Position numbers and translations under genes: made by a program. A stretch of DNA of 33,964 nucleotides, taken from positions 1 to 33,964 of the forward strand of contig NZ_CAMTTF010000012.1 of assembly GCF_947077765.1 (NCBI RefSeq), given 5' to 3'. The DNA is from Salinibacter grassmerensis. Lineage in GTDB: Bacteria; Bacteroidota; Rhodothermia; Rhodothermales; Salinibacteraceae. Below, in pieces: positions 22,736-31,534 of this stretch. The notes beneath the pieces were generated by a model, which worked only from the letters and a program-made list of their open reading frames with translations, made no database searches and was not told the DNA's origin. Position 1 is the first letter of the stretch; each line of letters begins with the position of its first letter.

Positions 22736-22953
22736 CGGGGTTACGGGACGGGACAGCAAATTCTCTGTCCATTCTAAATACTGGCGTGTCTTCCCTGAAG
22801 AACCTACGAGAGGTAGGCCGCCCGAGCGCGCCAACACAAGCGCTGCGCCACGTGGCCGCCTGATGCAGAAATCTGGGTGGGTGGACGGTGAGAGAGGCAC
22901 CCCCACACCCCATATCCGGAAGGAGAGCCCGGTGATTTCATCCCCGAGGAGGG

Positions 22954-23247
22954 CTAAGGAAGCGGCTGGGTGACCTCGCTGTCGCCACGGGCCTCAACGT
23001 CCACGTCAAGGTCGCTCTGTATCTCTGTCTCTTCAGGACCCTGGTACTCGGCGTGGAGCTAGCGGACATGCCGCCCTTCCTCCTCTTCCGTGCGTCGCTT
23101 CTCGTTCGAGTCTACGAGACGCTGGAGGATCATTTCTTCAGGCGATTCTGGCTCCCACCCGTACGCCTCGGCCACGGCGGCATCGAGTTCGTCGTGTGTC
23201 TCAGCCAGGACACGAAAGAGAGTCCGCCCGGCCTACGAAGCCGAAGC
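22954..23247 (-). pseudogene. C-terminal remnant of a MmeI-like (type IIL) DNA methyltransferase
   Basis: On the minus strand the frame reads ...RVLAETHDELDAAVAEAYGW, then EEMILQRLVDSNEKRRTEEE, then EGRHVR followed by TAG, and continues LHAEYQGPEET. Large class I adenine methyltransferases and type IIL enzymes end with L-D-x-A-V-x-x-A-Y-G-W, I-L-x-R-L-x-x-L-N-x-E-R-x-x-E-E and then V-R-W-L-R-P-E-Y-Q. Here the W codon has become TAG and the R-P became H-A. Everything upstream is missing, and the fragment stops 4 bases from CRISPR array 1. It is a dead restriction-modification relic. Confidence 0.7.
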
Positions 23248-23250
23248 GGG

Positions 23251-23767
23251 TAGGCTGTCCCTGCGTCTGCAGGGCATACGTGCCATCCAACTTCCTGAAC
23301 GCCTCCATATAGGGCCTATCTTCGCGTGTGCGGAGCATACTGGTACGCCGTGCCTCGCTTGTGAAAGAAGTCGGGCCTATCCCCGCGTATGCAGGGTATG
23401 TTCTTCCTCGCCGCCTCTCGGCACGTTCTGAAAGGGCCTATCCTCGCGTGTGCGGGGCATACAAGATCTCTTTGATGTTATCCGGCATATAGTAGGGTCT
23501 ATCTCCGCATATGCGGAGCATAGATGTCGGCAGTAATCTCTCGCTGAATCGCCATGGGTCTATCCCCGCGTGTGCAGGGCATGCTCACCGTTGACCTTCG
23601 TAGTCATTTGGTACCAGGGTCTATCCCCTCGTTTGTGGGGTATACTCGGCGGTGATTTCACCACCTTCATCCACGAAGGGTCCATCCCCGCGTGTGCGGG
23701 GCATACTCGAGCACGACGGAAGGCCCCAACCGCATTGGGGGTCTATCCCCGCGTGTGCGGGGCATAC
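23251..23767 (-). CRISPR. CRISPR array 1, type I-E, 9 repeats
   Basis: 29-base repeats start at 23251, 23312, 23373, 23434, 23495, 23556, 23617, 23678 and 23739, with 32-base spacers. The plus-strand form is GGGTCTATCCCCGCG followed by TGTGCGGGGCATAC. By likeness to the E. coli I-E repeat the array reads on the minus strand. Repeats decay towards the left (23251, 23312), so the leader is on the right, where CCTGCTACA (23768-23776) abuts the last repeat. It lies 34 bases downstream of the cas6e stop. Confidence 0.95.
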
Positions 23768-23801
23768 CCTGCTACAGATTGTCAGTGCAGGTGACTCGGT
23801 G

Positions 23802-24563
23802 TCATGCTGGTCGGACTAAGATCATTCCGAAACCAAACGACTTCTGTTTTCCAATTCCCGACGAGACCAGGCTCGTCCACTTGTCTTGGTCTGTGATCTC
23901 GATTTGGGCACTGATTTCAGCGACCGGAACCGTGAGGCGCTGCAGCGCGGAGCTTCCCGACGTGTGGTCACGCCTGCGTACCTGCTTCAAGTCGAAAGAC
24001 TGAAGACTGGCTAGCAGGTTGTCTTCTCCGGACTGGACGCGGGCTCCGCCCCGGATGTCGAACTGCCGGGCCAGCCAGGGCACGTACACCTCTTCCCTAC
24101 CGATGCCGGTGTCCTCCCGCTGGTACACCTCTGACAAGTACGCGTCCATCACCTGCCCTTCCCTCCAGCTGACGCGCTCTCCGTCGGCGTTGGTTCCGGT
24201 GCCGGAAGACGCTTTCTGCACCTGTGGGCAGGCGCGGGTGTGCATTTCCAGAGCGGTTCCCTCGGAAATCTCAGGCATCGGTTTCGAGCGGATGTCCACA
24301 AGCGCGTCGAACGCAAGCGGAGACGCATGCAGCTGAGCGGCCGCGCGCAGGTCTTCAGCGGGCTTGCCCGTGTACCCGAACACCGTCAGCATATCGCCGT
24401 CGTCCTGCCGGAGCCAGAAAGGCTTCGGGGCGTCGTCTCCGAAGACCTCAGTCAGGCCAACGTGCAGGCGGTACCCCGTGTCGGCCGTTGCGATGGGAAG
24501 GCGGTGATCACGAATCAGTTTAGCAAGGGTGTGAGCGTCAAGTCGAACGTCTGTTAGATACAT
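23802..24563 (-). CDS. cas6e: Cas6e (Cse3/CasE) CRISPR RNA endoribonuclease
   Basis: A 253-residue protein from the ATG at 24563 (MYLTDVRLDAHTLAKLIRDH), the usual Cas6e opening. It cuts pre-crRNA at the base of the repeat hairpin and stays bound as part of Cascade. YRLHVGLTEVFG contains the histidine in the active-site region. KPFWLRQDD follows, and the C-terminus holds the glycine-rich loop GIGKQKSFGFGMILV typical of Cas6 proteins. It is longer than the E. coli enzyme (199). It lies between two arrays, and its start codon is two bases from a degenerate repeat of array 2, so a repeat hairpin forms part of its 5' leader. The open frame further upstream (to 24644) is only the repeat region. Confidence 0.92.
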   Translation of the reverse strand: MYLTDVRLDAHTLAKLIRDHRLPIATADTGYRLHVGLTEVFGDDAPKPFWLRQDDGDMLTVFGYTGKPAEDLRAAAQLHASPLAFDALVDIRSKPMPEISEGTALEMHTRACPQVQKASSGTGTNADGERVSWREGQVMDAYLSEVYQREDTGIGREEVYVPWLARQFDIRGGARVQSGEDNLLASLQSFDLKQVRRRDHTSGSSALQRLTVPVAEISAQIEITDQDKWTSLVSSGIGKQKSFGFGMILVRPA

Positions 24564-24565
24564 GA

Positions 24566-25012
24566 AGGTTTGTTTCCGCGTGTGCGGAAGAGAGAGTAGG
24601 TCGTGAACGAAAACGAAGAGCTCACCCCCGCGTGTGCGGGACATACTTCATGTCCCCGAGGGTCTGCACCTTGACGGTGGGTCTATCCCTGCGTATGCAA
24701 GGCATACAGAAGCTGGAGAGCATCTCGCGTGTGTTCGTTAGGTCTATCCCGGCGTGTGCGGGGCATGCTTCGTCGGCACGTAGGTACAGTCGTTAACGTT
24801 GGGTCTATCCCCGCGTGTGCGGGGCATATCGCAGCGCGAACGTCGGGCGCGGAATTTCGGTGGGTCTATCCCTGCGTGTGCGGGGCATATGAGACGAGGA
24901 GAATCCGCCTATAGAACGCGTCGGGTTTATCCCCACGTACGTGGGGCATACTACTTCTTCTCGTGCTCTTTTTTAGCAAACCAGGGTCTGTCCCCGCGTA
25001 TGCGGGGCATAC
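24566..25012 (-). CRISPR. CRISPR array 2, type I-E, 8 repeats, inside the cas operon
   Basis: Repeats start at 24566 (degenerate), 24618, 24679, 24740, 24801, 24862, 24923 and 24984. Spacers are 32 bases except the leftmost, which is only 23. CCTGCTACA (25013-25021) abuts the right-hand repeat as in array 1, so it reads on the minus strand. Only 14 bases separate it from the cas5e stop, and its last repeat reaches the cas6e start. Confidence 0.95.
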
Positions 25013-25026
25013 CCTGCTACAGGTTT

Positions 25027-25749
25027 TTACCCTTCCTGATAGCCTGCCGCAGAAAGCCGGAGCTGGGCGACTCGCCGCTGGCCCGAATGGATCTGCTGGG
25101 ACCAGTCTCTCTTGTCGGTCACCGTAAACGACCGCGCTGTCGGCGCCAGTTCGGCTGGGCACCAGACGCTCGGCCGGTCGACGACCTCGCCGGAAAACGT
25201 CTCCGGGACGCGGAGGGCGCCCAGAACGTCCTCTGCCTCAACGGTTCCACGCCAGATCCGCGCGGACGGGATGCAGCACTTCCGGCCCAGGAAAAGCGGC
25301 CGCTCGGGCCGGATCATAGCCTTCCGGATGGCCTCCTCGCCTAAGAGCGTTGAGCGGACCGCAACGGTGTATGAAGCGTCCATCAGGTAGTCCTTGTACG
25401 TCTGCTCCGTCTCGGTCTTGTTGTCTCCGTCCCGGAACTCCGGCTCGCCTCTGGTCGTCCAGCCGACCGTTTTCGTTTTTGATGAGGCATACATTTTCGG
25501 CTGGCCCAGGTCCGTCGTTTGGTACTCTTGCAGCACCTCCCCGGGCTGGTCGGCCCGGGCCGCGTACGTGAGGCTCGCCTGCAGCTTCTGGTGGCGCTCC
25601 GCTTCGGACTGGTCGTAGCCCAGGCCGTTTGCGATGAGCCCACAAATCATGGATTGCGGCGGGAACCGCCGGGTGGGAATCTTGGCTCCGGTTGTCGGAG
25701 CCCCAAACCCCATCAGCGGCGCCTTGAATCGAAGGATTGAGACCGTCAT
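25027..25749 (-). CDS. cas5e: Cas5e (CasD) Cascade subunit
   Basis: A 240-residue protein from the ATG at 25749 (MTVSILRFKAPLMGFGAPTT). It binds the 5' handle of the crRNA and joins Cse1 to the Cas7 backbone. Features in order are the Cas5 start (L-R-F-x-A-P-L-x-x-F-G), TGAKIPTRRFPPQSMICGLI with the conserved P-T-x-S-x-I/M-x-G-L-x-x-x-x-G, DYLMDASYTVAV, and RPLFLGRKCCIPSARIW (R-P-x-x-x-G-R-K-x-C-x-P). The length is normal. It starts 16 bases after the cas7 stop and is followed by array 2 rather than directly by cas6e. Confidence 0.93.
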   Translation of the reverse strand: MTVSILRFKAPLMGFGAPTTGAKIPTRRFPPQSMICGLIANGLGYDQSEAERHQKLQASLTYAARADQPGEVLQEYQTTDLGQPKMYASSKTKTVGWTTRGEPEFRDGDNKTETEQTYKDYLMDASYTVAVRSTLLGEEAIRKAMIRPERPLFLGRKCCIPSARIWRGTVEAEDVLGALRVPETFSGEVVDRPSVWCPAELAPTARSFTVTDKRDWSQQIHSGQRRVAQLRLSAAGYQEG

Positions 25750-25765
25750 AGAATTGAGGCCGTCA

Positions 25766-27016
25766 CTAGGCCAGGTGAGTTGTGGTCCAGTTGGCAAGAT
25801 CAGGGATGGAGCCTACGTCTCGGGCCACGCCTTCGGCACTGAGGTCGACGCGGCTCGCGTAGGCGCGGTCTGCGGTGGCGTCCTCCCCAAGCAGGCGGTC
25901 GCAGCCTCGGACCTCGTCGACCAGTGCTTGCGAGGCGGCATGCCCGACGTCTTTCGCCTCGATGGGCGGCACGAAGGCCTCGCTCATCTGAGCGAGCTGG
26001 CGCCTATCGCCGGCCTCGACCAGCGCGAGGGTCGGAAGGGCGTACGGAGCCGTAGGGCCTCTCTTCGCGCCGATGGAGGCGTAGCAGATGGTCTTGCAAA
26101 ACGCCTCGAGCAGCGCCTTCGTGAGCCCCAGGTCCTGCTCTTTCCACTCCGAGCGGCCGCATCCTTCGAGGTTTGCGGTCAAAAGCGGGACGTCGACCGC
26201 GACGTAGAGGTAGTACAGCCCGGACGTCAGCTGCTTGGTATCGTTGTGAGACGCTCCACTTCCTCCGGCAAGCTGGTCGACGGCCGTGAAGAAGTCGTCC
26301 TCCCGCTGCTGCTTTCCGACGGTGTGGGCGTGGGCCACGTGCACCGCGGCGTTGACCCGGGCCAGCACGTCGGAGGTGACCATTCGGCCGTGCATGGCGC
26401 CGTCTAGACCGATGTCTTTGCCCATGGCCTTGAGGTTGTTTTTGACGTCTCCCTCGAGGTCTTTGAGCTTCAAGTCTTCCACGTCCTCTCGGCTTTCGTT
26501 TTCCTGGAGGACCTGCTCGGCCACGGTGGCCAGGTAACTGACCTCCTGTGGACCTACAACCTTCGGGGCATTTGTGCAGAGGACAGAGAGGGGCTCATCG
26601 TTGCTTCCAAGCGCCGAGCCGCTGACTTCCTGCGGGTCCTCTTCCATTTGCTCGAGCACGGCACTGAAGCTCTCGTCGTCGCTGTCCGGCAGGTCCCCGA
26701 GGCCATCGTCGTCGAAGACAGCGTCCTTGAGCTTCGTTGCAATGACCACGGAGAGCTCCGGGTCGTAGTCCTCCGCGAGCTCGGCGGCGAGGTGCCAGTA
26801 AAATGTCTCCCGGGAGCGGATGGACATCGGGCCTAAGTTTTGGATTGCGTCCTGGCCGTCGTAGTTGCGCCAGTGGTACTTTTGGGCTTGCGAGGACACC
26901 CGGGTGCGGGTCGTCCCTCCAAGCTGAAGCTTCTTCGGAAACCCGCGGTCGTCCCGGTTGAGAAGCGTGCCGGGATACGACGTGAGGAGGTGATACTCGA
27001 TGAAAGGTTTACTCAT
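25766..27016 (-). CDS. cas7e: Cas7e (Cse4/CasC) Cascade backbone subunit
   Basis: A 416-residue protein from the ATG at 27016 (MSKPFIEYHLLTSYPGTLLN). Six copies normally coat the crRNA. The start fits the family (F-I-E-x-H-L-L-x-S-Y-P-x-x-x-L-N-R-D-D). TRVSSQAQKYHWRNY is the conserved S-S-Q-x-x-K-x-x-W/R segment. GLDGAMHGRMVTSD and VNAAVHVAHAHTVGK are also family hallmarks. It is about 50 residues longer than the E. coli protein, with an acidic insert in the first half (DDGLGDLPDSDDE). It overlaps cse2 by 8 bases. Confidence 0.94.
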   Translation of the reverse strand: MSKPFIEYHLLTSYPGTLLNRDDRGFPKKLQLGGTTRTRVSSQAQKYHWRNYDGQDAIQNLGPMSIRSRETFYWHLAAELAEDYDPELSVVIATKLKDAVFDDDGLGDLPDSDDESFSAVLEQMEEDPQEVSGSALGSNDEPLSVLCTNAPKVVGPQEVSYLATVAEQVLQENESREDVEDLKLKDLEGDVKNNLKAMGKDIGLDGAMHGRMVTSDVLARVNAAVHVAHAHTVGKQQREDDFFTAVDQLAGGSGASHNDTKQLTSGLYYLYVAVDVPLLTANLEGCGRSEWKEQDLGLTKALLEAFCKTICYASIGAKRGPTAPYALPTLALVEAGDRRQLAQMSEAFVPPIEAKDVGHAASQALVDEVRGCDRLLGEDATADRAYASRVDLSAEGVARDVGSIPDLANWTTTHLA

Positions 27017-27479
27017 AGGTATAATAGGTTCGTGCAATGTCGATGCGTGCTCGCTCGTCGTCGTATCCCTCCTCCTCGCTTAGAAGAAGGTAGCGAGCGT
27101 CTCGCCAGTCTGCTTTTTGAGATGCGGATTCCAGGAGGCTGCCAATCCCTCTGAGCTGCTGGTCAATCTCCTTTCCCTCTGCGCTGAGTAGCCGGTCGAC
27201 GCGGTACTCGTTGACGTCCGCTTTGGCCAAGGCCCGGCCGAGCGGAACGTCCTTGTAACCGGCCTGCGCAATCAGCTGAATGATCAGCTGCCATTTCTCG
27301 TACCAGCGCGTTTTATCTTCGCGGCTGAGGCTGGGCTCCTCACGGCCGATGGCAGCAAGCATTCGCCAGAACGGCTCTTTCATCTCTCCGCGGCGGAGCG
27401 AGGCCTGCTCCCCATTTCCAAGTTTCTGGTACAACGAGTCGAGAGTTGATTCCCACGTGCTTGATTGACGTGCAGTCAT
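27009..27479 (-). CDS. cse2: Cse2 (CasB) Cascade small subunit
   Basis: A 156-residue, mostly helical protein; the E. coli homologue has 160. GNGEQASLRRGEMKEPFWRM is the family motif (G-x-x-A-x-L-R-R). A long helical stretch follows (WYEKWQLIIQLIAQAGYKDV) and then VDRLLSAEGKEIDQQLRGIG (R-x-x-R-L-L family site). Two copies stabilise the displaced strand in Cascade. It starts 15 bases after the cse1 stop and overlaps cas7 by 8 bases, in the standard I-E gene order. Confidence 0.93.
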   Translation of the reverse strand: MTARQSSTWESTLDSLYQKLGNGEQASLRRGEMKEPFWRMLAAIGREEPSLSREDKTRWYEKWQLIIQLIAQAGYKDVPLGRALAKADVNEYRVDRLLSAEGKEIDQQLRGIGSLLESASQKADWRDARYLLLSEEEGYDDERARIDIARTYYTYE

Positions 27480-27494
27480 AGCGATCAGCTTAGG

Positions 27495-29012
27495 TCAACC
27501 CAAGTGAGGAAGATGTGAGCGAAGGCCCCATTTGTATTCGTAGTCGGCTTCTCCGAGGCGCTTCCATTTCGAGGACTCCTCGCCGGCCCTGGGCATGTTT
27601 TGGCGAGAGCGCCGGTACGCCTCATCCGCGATGCCACCGACAGCGCGGCTCCAGTACTCTCGGAGCTCTTCTTCTTCGGTAGTGCCCGCCTCAAACAGCC
27701 GGTCAAAGAAGCGGTCGTCGACCTTTTCATGAAAGTAGTTCGCAGCCGGAGACTTGTTAGATTTCCCGTCACCAGTTTCTATCTCCGTCCCAAGGATATC
27801 ATCGACGGCACTGAGAAGTCCGTCCAGGTTGCGGGCGATCTCTATCCGGCGCTGAGCCTCATCCGCGACTGGTGTATTCGGGCCGAAGGGATGGCCCGTG
27901 CTCTCCGTCGAGAACGGAATGACTCGCCGGCAGAGCCGGGGAGTTTTCCCCTGGCCTCGCAGTACCGCAGTAAGCAAAACATTTCCCTCAGAAGCGTCCT
28001 TCCGAAACGAAAACGGCCGCGTGTACTCTGCCGTGAAGAGCAGTTCGTAAAGCTCGCGGTACTCGAAGTGAGATTGGTTGGGCCGCAGAGGCTCGGAGCC
28101 GTCAAGTGGAGTCCAGCAGTCGCCCGTGCGCTGATTGTCGTCTGCAGGCACAATCTTCGTCCCGCCGGTGGTGTCTCCCCAAAGCCCATGGCCGGAGAGC
28201 CATCGGTATGTCCGAGGACAGTCGAGAAAAAGTGGGTGCTGGTCTTGAACCGGCAGCCGCTCGTCTGCGCCGTGTGTCCACGTGAGAGGAGAGTCCTCGC
28301 GGCTGTACTCAAACGCGAGATTCTCGTCTAAGTCCTCGGCGCGCCCTGCGAGAAATTCCGCCTCCTCCATCACCCAACCCCAACCGGCTGACTTCCTGAG
28401 CGCCACCATCGGCCTGGGGTTGAAGCCACCTCCCGTTTTAATCGTGCCGTAGTTGCCGCCCCCCTGGTAGTTTGTGGTCATTTGGACGTTCGTCAACGAG
28501 TAGGCAAGGTGGTCGGGCCTCGGGTCGCGGTTCCGAAAGGCTTTGTTGTCGTGGCTTTTTTGAATGAAAGGAACGTCGTCTTTGAAATGGTCTTTCGATG
28601 TGCCGCTTTCGATAAACTCCTCGGTGGTTTCGTATTCGGTGGGCGGCTGCATGAAAGCTGCCTGGCCAACGTCGTCGCTGGTGAGGTCCCAGGCGCTCTC
28701 GCCGGCCTCCCCGACCGAGGAGAGGCAATCTCGCCACTCTTCAGGGCGGCTCGGAGAGCGCTTCTCCAGCACAATCGCGGCGGTCTGCATCAGGAACGTT
28801 GCCCACCCTTGCCACTGATGCGCCTGAAGGCGCGTAAAGCTCTTTAGCTCCCCGTCCTGCAGCAGGCTAAAAGCCTCCGGCAGACTGACTTTTCTCCTGC
28901 TAGCCCGGTCTCTTTCATCAGACTGGGCTCCTTTGTCAGGCTGGTCTCCTTCGCCAGACTGAACCTGGACGGCAAAAACAGGGTCGCGGAGCAAATTCAG
29001 GTGCAAGCTCAT
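27495..29012 (-). CDS. cse1: Cse1 (CasA) Cascade large subunit
   Basis: A 505-residue protein, close to the 502 of E. coli. Cse1 recognises the PAM and recruits Cas3. It starts MSLHLNLLRDPVFAVQ, the family opening (N-L-L-x-D-P). After an unusual charged insert near residue 30 (DQPDKGAQSDERDRASRRK) comes VSLPEAFSLLQDGELKSFTR (S-L-x-E-x-L). RLQAHQWQGWATFLMQ and QMTTNYQGGGNYGTIKTGGG also match the family. The C-terminal four-helix bundle runs to the end. It overlaps the cas3 stop by four bases, so the two are translationally coupled. Confidence 0.94.
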   Translation of the reverse strand: MSLHLNLLRDPVFAVQVQSGEGDQPDKGAQSDERDRASRRKVSLPEAFSLLQDGELKSFTRLQAHQWQGWATFLMQTAAIVLEKRSPSRPEEWRDCLSSVGEAGESAWDLTSDDVGQAAFMQPPTEYETTEEFIESGTSKDHFKDDVPFIQKSHDNKAFRNRDPRPDHLAYSLTNVQMTTNYQGGGNYGTIKTGGGFNPRPMVALRKSAGWGWVMEEAEFLAGRAEDLDENLAFEYSREDSPLTWTHGADERLPVQDQHPLFLDCPRTYRWLSGHGLWGDTTGGTKIVPADDNQRTGDCWTPLDGSEPLRPNQSHFEYRELYELLFTAEYTRPFSFRKDASEGNVLLTAVLRGQGKTPRLCRRVIPFSTESTGHPFGPNTPVADEAQRRIEIARNLDGLLSAVDDILGTEIETGDGKSNKSPAANYFHEKVDDRFFDRLFEAGTTEEEELREYWSRAVGGIADEAYRRSRQNMPRAGEESSKWKRLGEADYEYKWGLRSHLPHLG

Positions 29013-31534
29013 CGGTGAATGCCTTTTTGAGCGTACTTAAACCGTTTGCCATCGAATTGAAACCGAAACTCCTCCCCTCTCTGCGTGGCCTCGCTGGCCA
29101 CTGGGCTGTTGAAACTAATCTGCTCTGGATCGTCGAAGAGATACGGCGAAAGAGAGACCATCTTTGTGCTTTGTCCCAGCGGCGTAGTCACTCTGCGAGG
29201 AAGCTCGACTTCGATGGACTCCAGTCCTGTGCGGGTACGGATCCGGCGATCGGGAAATATGTTGCTGCCATTTCCTTCGTCAAAGGAATAAGACTTTTCG
29301 AAGTCGATAACGTTGTCGCCGGCGCGTTGTGTCAAAGCCCGCACCGACCTCCGGACGCTGTCTCCGTGGGCCTTCCATTTTTCATCTATCGCTTCGACTT
29401 CCTCCAGCCGCGTCGGGTGGGTGGCCTCTTCGATAAGCCGGCGGTTGTGTTCTGGAATCGTGATCGCCGAGCGGGACCGGAGCGACTGCCACGTTTTTTC
29501 GATCACCCGCAGGTCCTGGTAGACGGTCCCGAGGCCCGGGCCTGCGTAGGCCGACCCGTCCTCATCGATCCGGGCGGTAAGGTCACGCGCGCTTGGGGTG
29601 GCCACCAGGCACTGCGCTTCGCCGTAGCCGGGAGGCCGTTTCCGGTCGCGGTCGTGCTCGTGCCGGTGGAGCCGCCCAATCCGCTGCAGAAGCACGTCTA
29701 TCGGGCAGAGGTCGGTGATTAGGTAGTCTGCGTCGATATCCAGGCTCTGTTCGACCGTTTGGGTCGCCACGCAGACCCGCCCTTCAGCCGGGCGCGACTT
29801 GTTGAACACCTCTTCGATTCTGTTGTCCATGACGCGCCTGTCAGCGGCGCAGAACCTGCTGTGGTGCGGCACGGGCACGCCTCCGGCCCTGAAGCTCACG
29901 CTTTTGTCGAGGGCGTCGTACGTCTTCTGCGCCTGCTTGACGCTGTTGCGAATGACGAGCACCTTCGCTCCGCTCTCGGCGGCAGACTCGGCCCGCCGGG
30001 CAATAGCATCTGGCCGCCGGATCCATCCCTTTTCTTCGATGGAGACTTGCTTGTCGACGTCTGCCTCAAAGCTTGGTTCAGCAGGCTCGTCGGGAGAATC
30101 CGCAAGAGGCGTGATGCGCGGGTAGTCTTCCCCGACTGCCGCCTCGAAGCTTGGCTCCTCCTCGCCTGTGTACCGGGCCCGCGCGGCCGAGCCGAGCGTC
30201 GCAGACATCAGGACGGCGTGGCCTCCGGCCTCGAGGTGCGCCTCCAGCACCTGGCCGAGAAGCTCGGTCATGTAGGCATCGGAGGCATGGACCTCGTCTA
30301 CGACCAACAGGCTTCTTGAGAGCCCGGCCCTGCGCATATGAGCATGGCGGTTTTTGAGCACGGCCAGCAGGGCCTGGTCGACCGTGCCGACCGCCACTGC
30401 AGACGAGGTGTACAGCTTCGACCGCTCAGAGGCCCACCCCTCCGCGCCGATGTCCTCCGCCCAGTCGACCTTCCAGCGCCCGCTGGACTCCCCTTCGATA
30501 TCGTCTATTCGGAGGTGGCCCGGCGCCGCCAAGCTCACTCGAGGCGGGTCCTCAAACGTCCGCTCTACAATGCGTACCAAGCGGTCCTGAAGCTCTTTTG
30601 AGGCGGAGCGAGTTGGCACCGCAAAGTACAAGCTGTCTACGAGCCCCTTGCTGAGCAGCTGGGCAAACCGGGCGTACTGGCCTTCCGTTTTGCCCGACCC
30701 GGTTGGGCTCTCCAACACAAGAAGCGAGCCTTCCTCCTCGGCAGAGAACTTTTTCATCGCGCTCTGCACGCCGTAGGGGCCGTAGTCCCCCTCGAGGATG
30801 TCTTCGAACGAGGTCGACACGTCGCTGGATGAAAAGAGCCCCACTTCCTCAAGGGCGTGCTCGGCCCGCTCGCGGGCCACCTCACGGGCCAGAGAAGGCA
30901 CGGTCAGGTCCCGAGGCGTCTCCCAAGGATGCCAACTCCTAAACGGAAAGAACCGCTCGTCCGACGCGATCCAGTCGGCAAGCGTGAGAATCCCGATGAA
31001 CAAATGCTGCGCCCTCTTGCCGGAGATGGGATCGGCATCGCCTTCGGCCTTAGGGTACCAGCCGCTGGCCCACCCGGCAACCTCGCGCACCTTCTCTTTG
31101 CTGGAAGGCGTCCACTTGCCTGCAATTCCCGTCGGGTCGTCCGGAGTGGGCTCTCCGTGGTGCCCCCAAGTGGCCAACGTCCACTCCCAATCGTTTTCAA
31201 ACCACTGGTGGATCGTCTGCCCGTACCGCAGGTGTTCGGCTAATTCCCCGGCAGACTGCACCATCACGGCTTGGTGGCCGTCTTCGCGGCGCTGGAACCC
31301 CGGGTAGGCTTTTCCGGCGTCGTGGTATACGGCAAGAGCGCAGAGCCGGTGCAACGCGGCCCCCGACAGGTCTCTGCCGAGCAGTAGCCCCAGGCGCTGG
31401 CCAAGCTGCGTCCTTCTTAGAAGCAACTCAAATACGGCCGCAACGTCCGCCGAGTGGGCAACCAGCGGATGCCAGGACTCGCGGTCGTCGCCAATCTTGG
31501 CCCAGAAGTGCTGACTCGGGTCGTAACCGGTCAT
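29009..31534 (-). CDS. cas3: Cas3 nuclease-helicase (type I-E)
   Basis: An 841-residue protein; the E. coli enzyme has 888. It has an N-terminal HD nuclease domain with WHPLVAHSADVAAVFELL (H27) and LCALAVYHDAGKAYPGF (H71-D72). The superfamily 2 helicase follows: VLESPTGSGKTEGQYARF (Walker A), LYFAVPTRSASKELQDR (Ia), RSLLVVDEVHASDAYM (DEVH box), GHAVLMSATLGSAAR (III), CVATQTVEQSLDID (V) and LLQRIGRLHRHEHDRD (VI). It degrades DNA that Cascade has bound. It is the first gene of the cas operon, and the operon promoter should lie in 31535-31856, shared with divergent array 3. Confidence 0.96.
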   Translation of the reverse strand: MTGYDPSQHFWAKIGDDRESWHPLVAHSADVAAVFELLLRRTQLGQRLGLLLGRDLSGAALHRLCALAVYHDAGKAYPGFQRREDGHQAVMVQSAGELAEHLRYGQTIHQWFENDWEWTLATWGHHGEPTPDDPTGIAGKWTPSSKEKVREVAGWASGWYPKAEGDADPISGKRAQHLFIGILTLADWIASDERFFPFRSWHPWETPRDLTVPSLAREVARERAEHALEEVGLFSSSDVSTSFEDILEGDYGPYGVQSAMKKFSAEEEGSLLVLESPTGSGKTEGQYARFAQLLSKGLVDSLYFAVPTRSASKELQDRLVRIVERTFEDPPRVSLAAPGHLRIDDIEGESSGRWKVDWAEDIGAEGWASERSKLYTSSAVAVGTVDQALLAVLKNRHAHMRRAGLSRSLLVVDEVHASDAYMTELLGQVLEAHLEAGGHAVLMSATLGSAARARYTGEEEPSFEAAVGEDYPRITPLADSPDEPAEPSFEADVDKQVSIEEKGWIRRPDAIARRAESAAESGAKVLVIRNSVKQAQKTYDALDKSVSFRAGGVPVPHHSRFCAADRRVMDNRIEEVFNKSRPAEGRVCVATQTVEQSLDIDADYLITDLCPIDVLLQRIGRLHRHEHDRDRKRPPGYGEAQCLVATPSARDLTARIDEDGSAYAGPGLGTVYQDLRVIEKTWQSLRSRSAITIPEHNRRLIEEATHPTRLEEVEAIDEKWKAHGDSVRRSVRALTQRAGDNVIDFEKSYSFDEGNGSNIFPDRRIRTRTGLESIEVELPRRVTTPLGQSTKMVSLSPYLFDDPEQISFNSPVASEATQRGEEFRFQFDGKRFKYAQKGIHR

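Noticed and set aside
23570-24003. Short frames running through CRISPR array 1
   Set aside because: They consist of translated repeats and spacers (recurring R-V-C-G-A-Y-type words), not genes.
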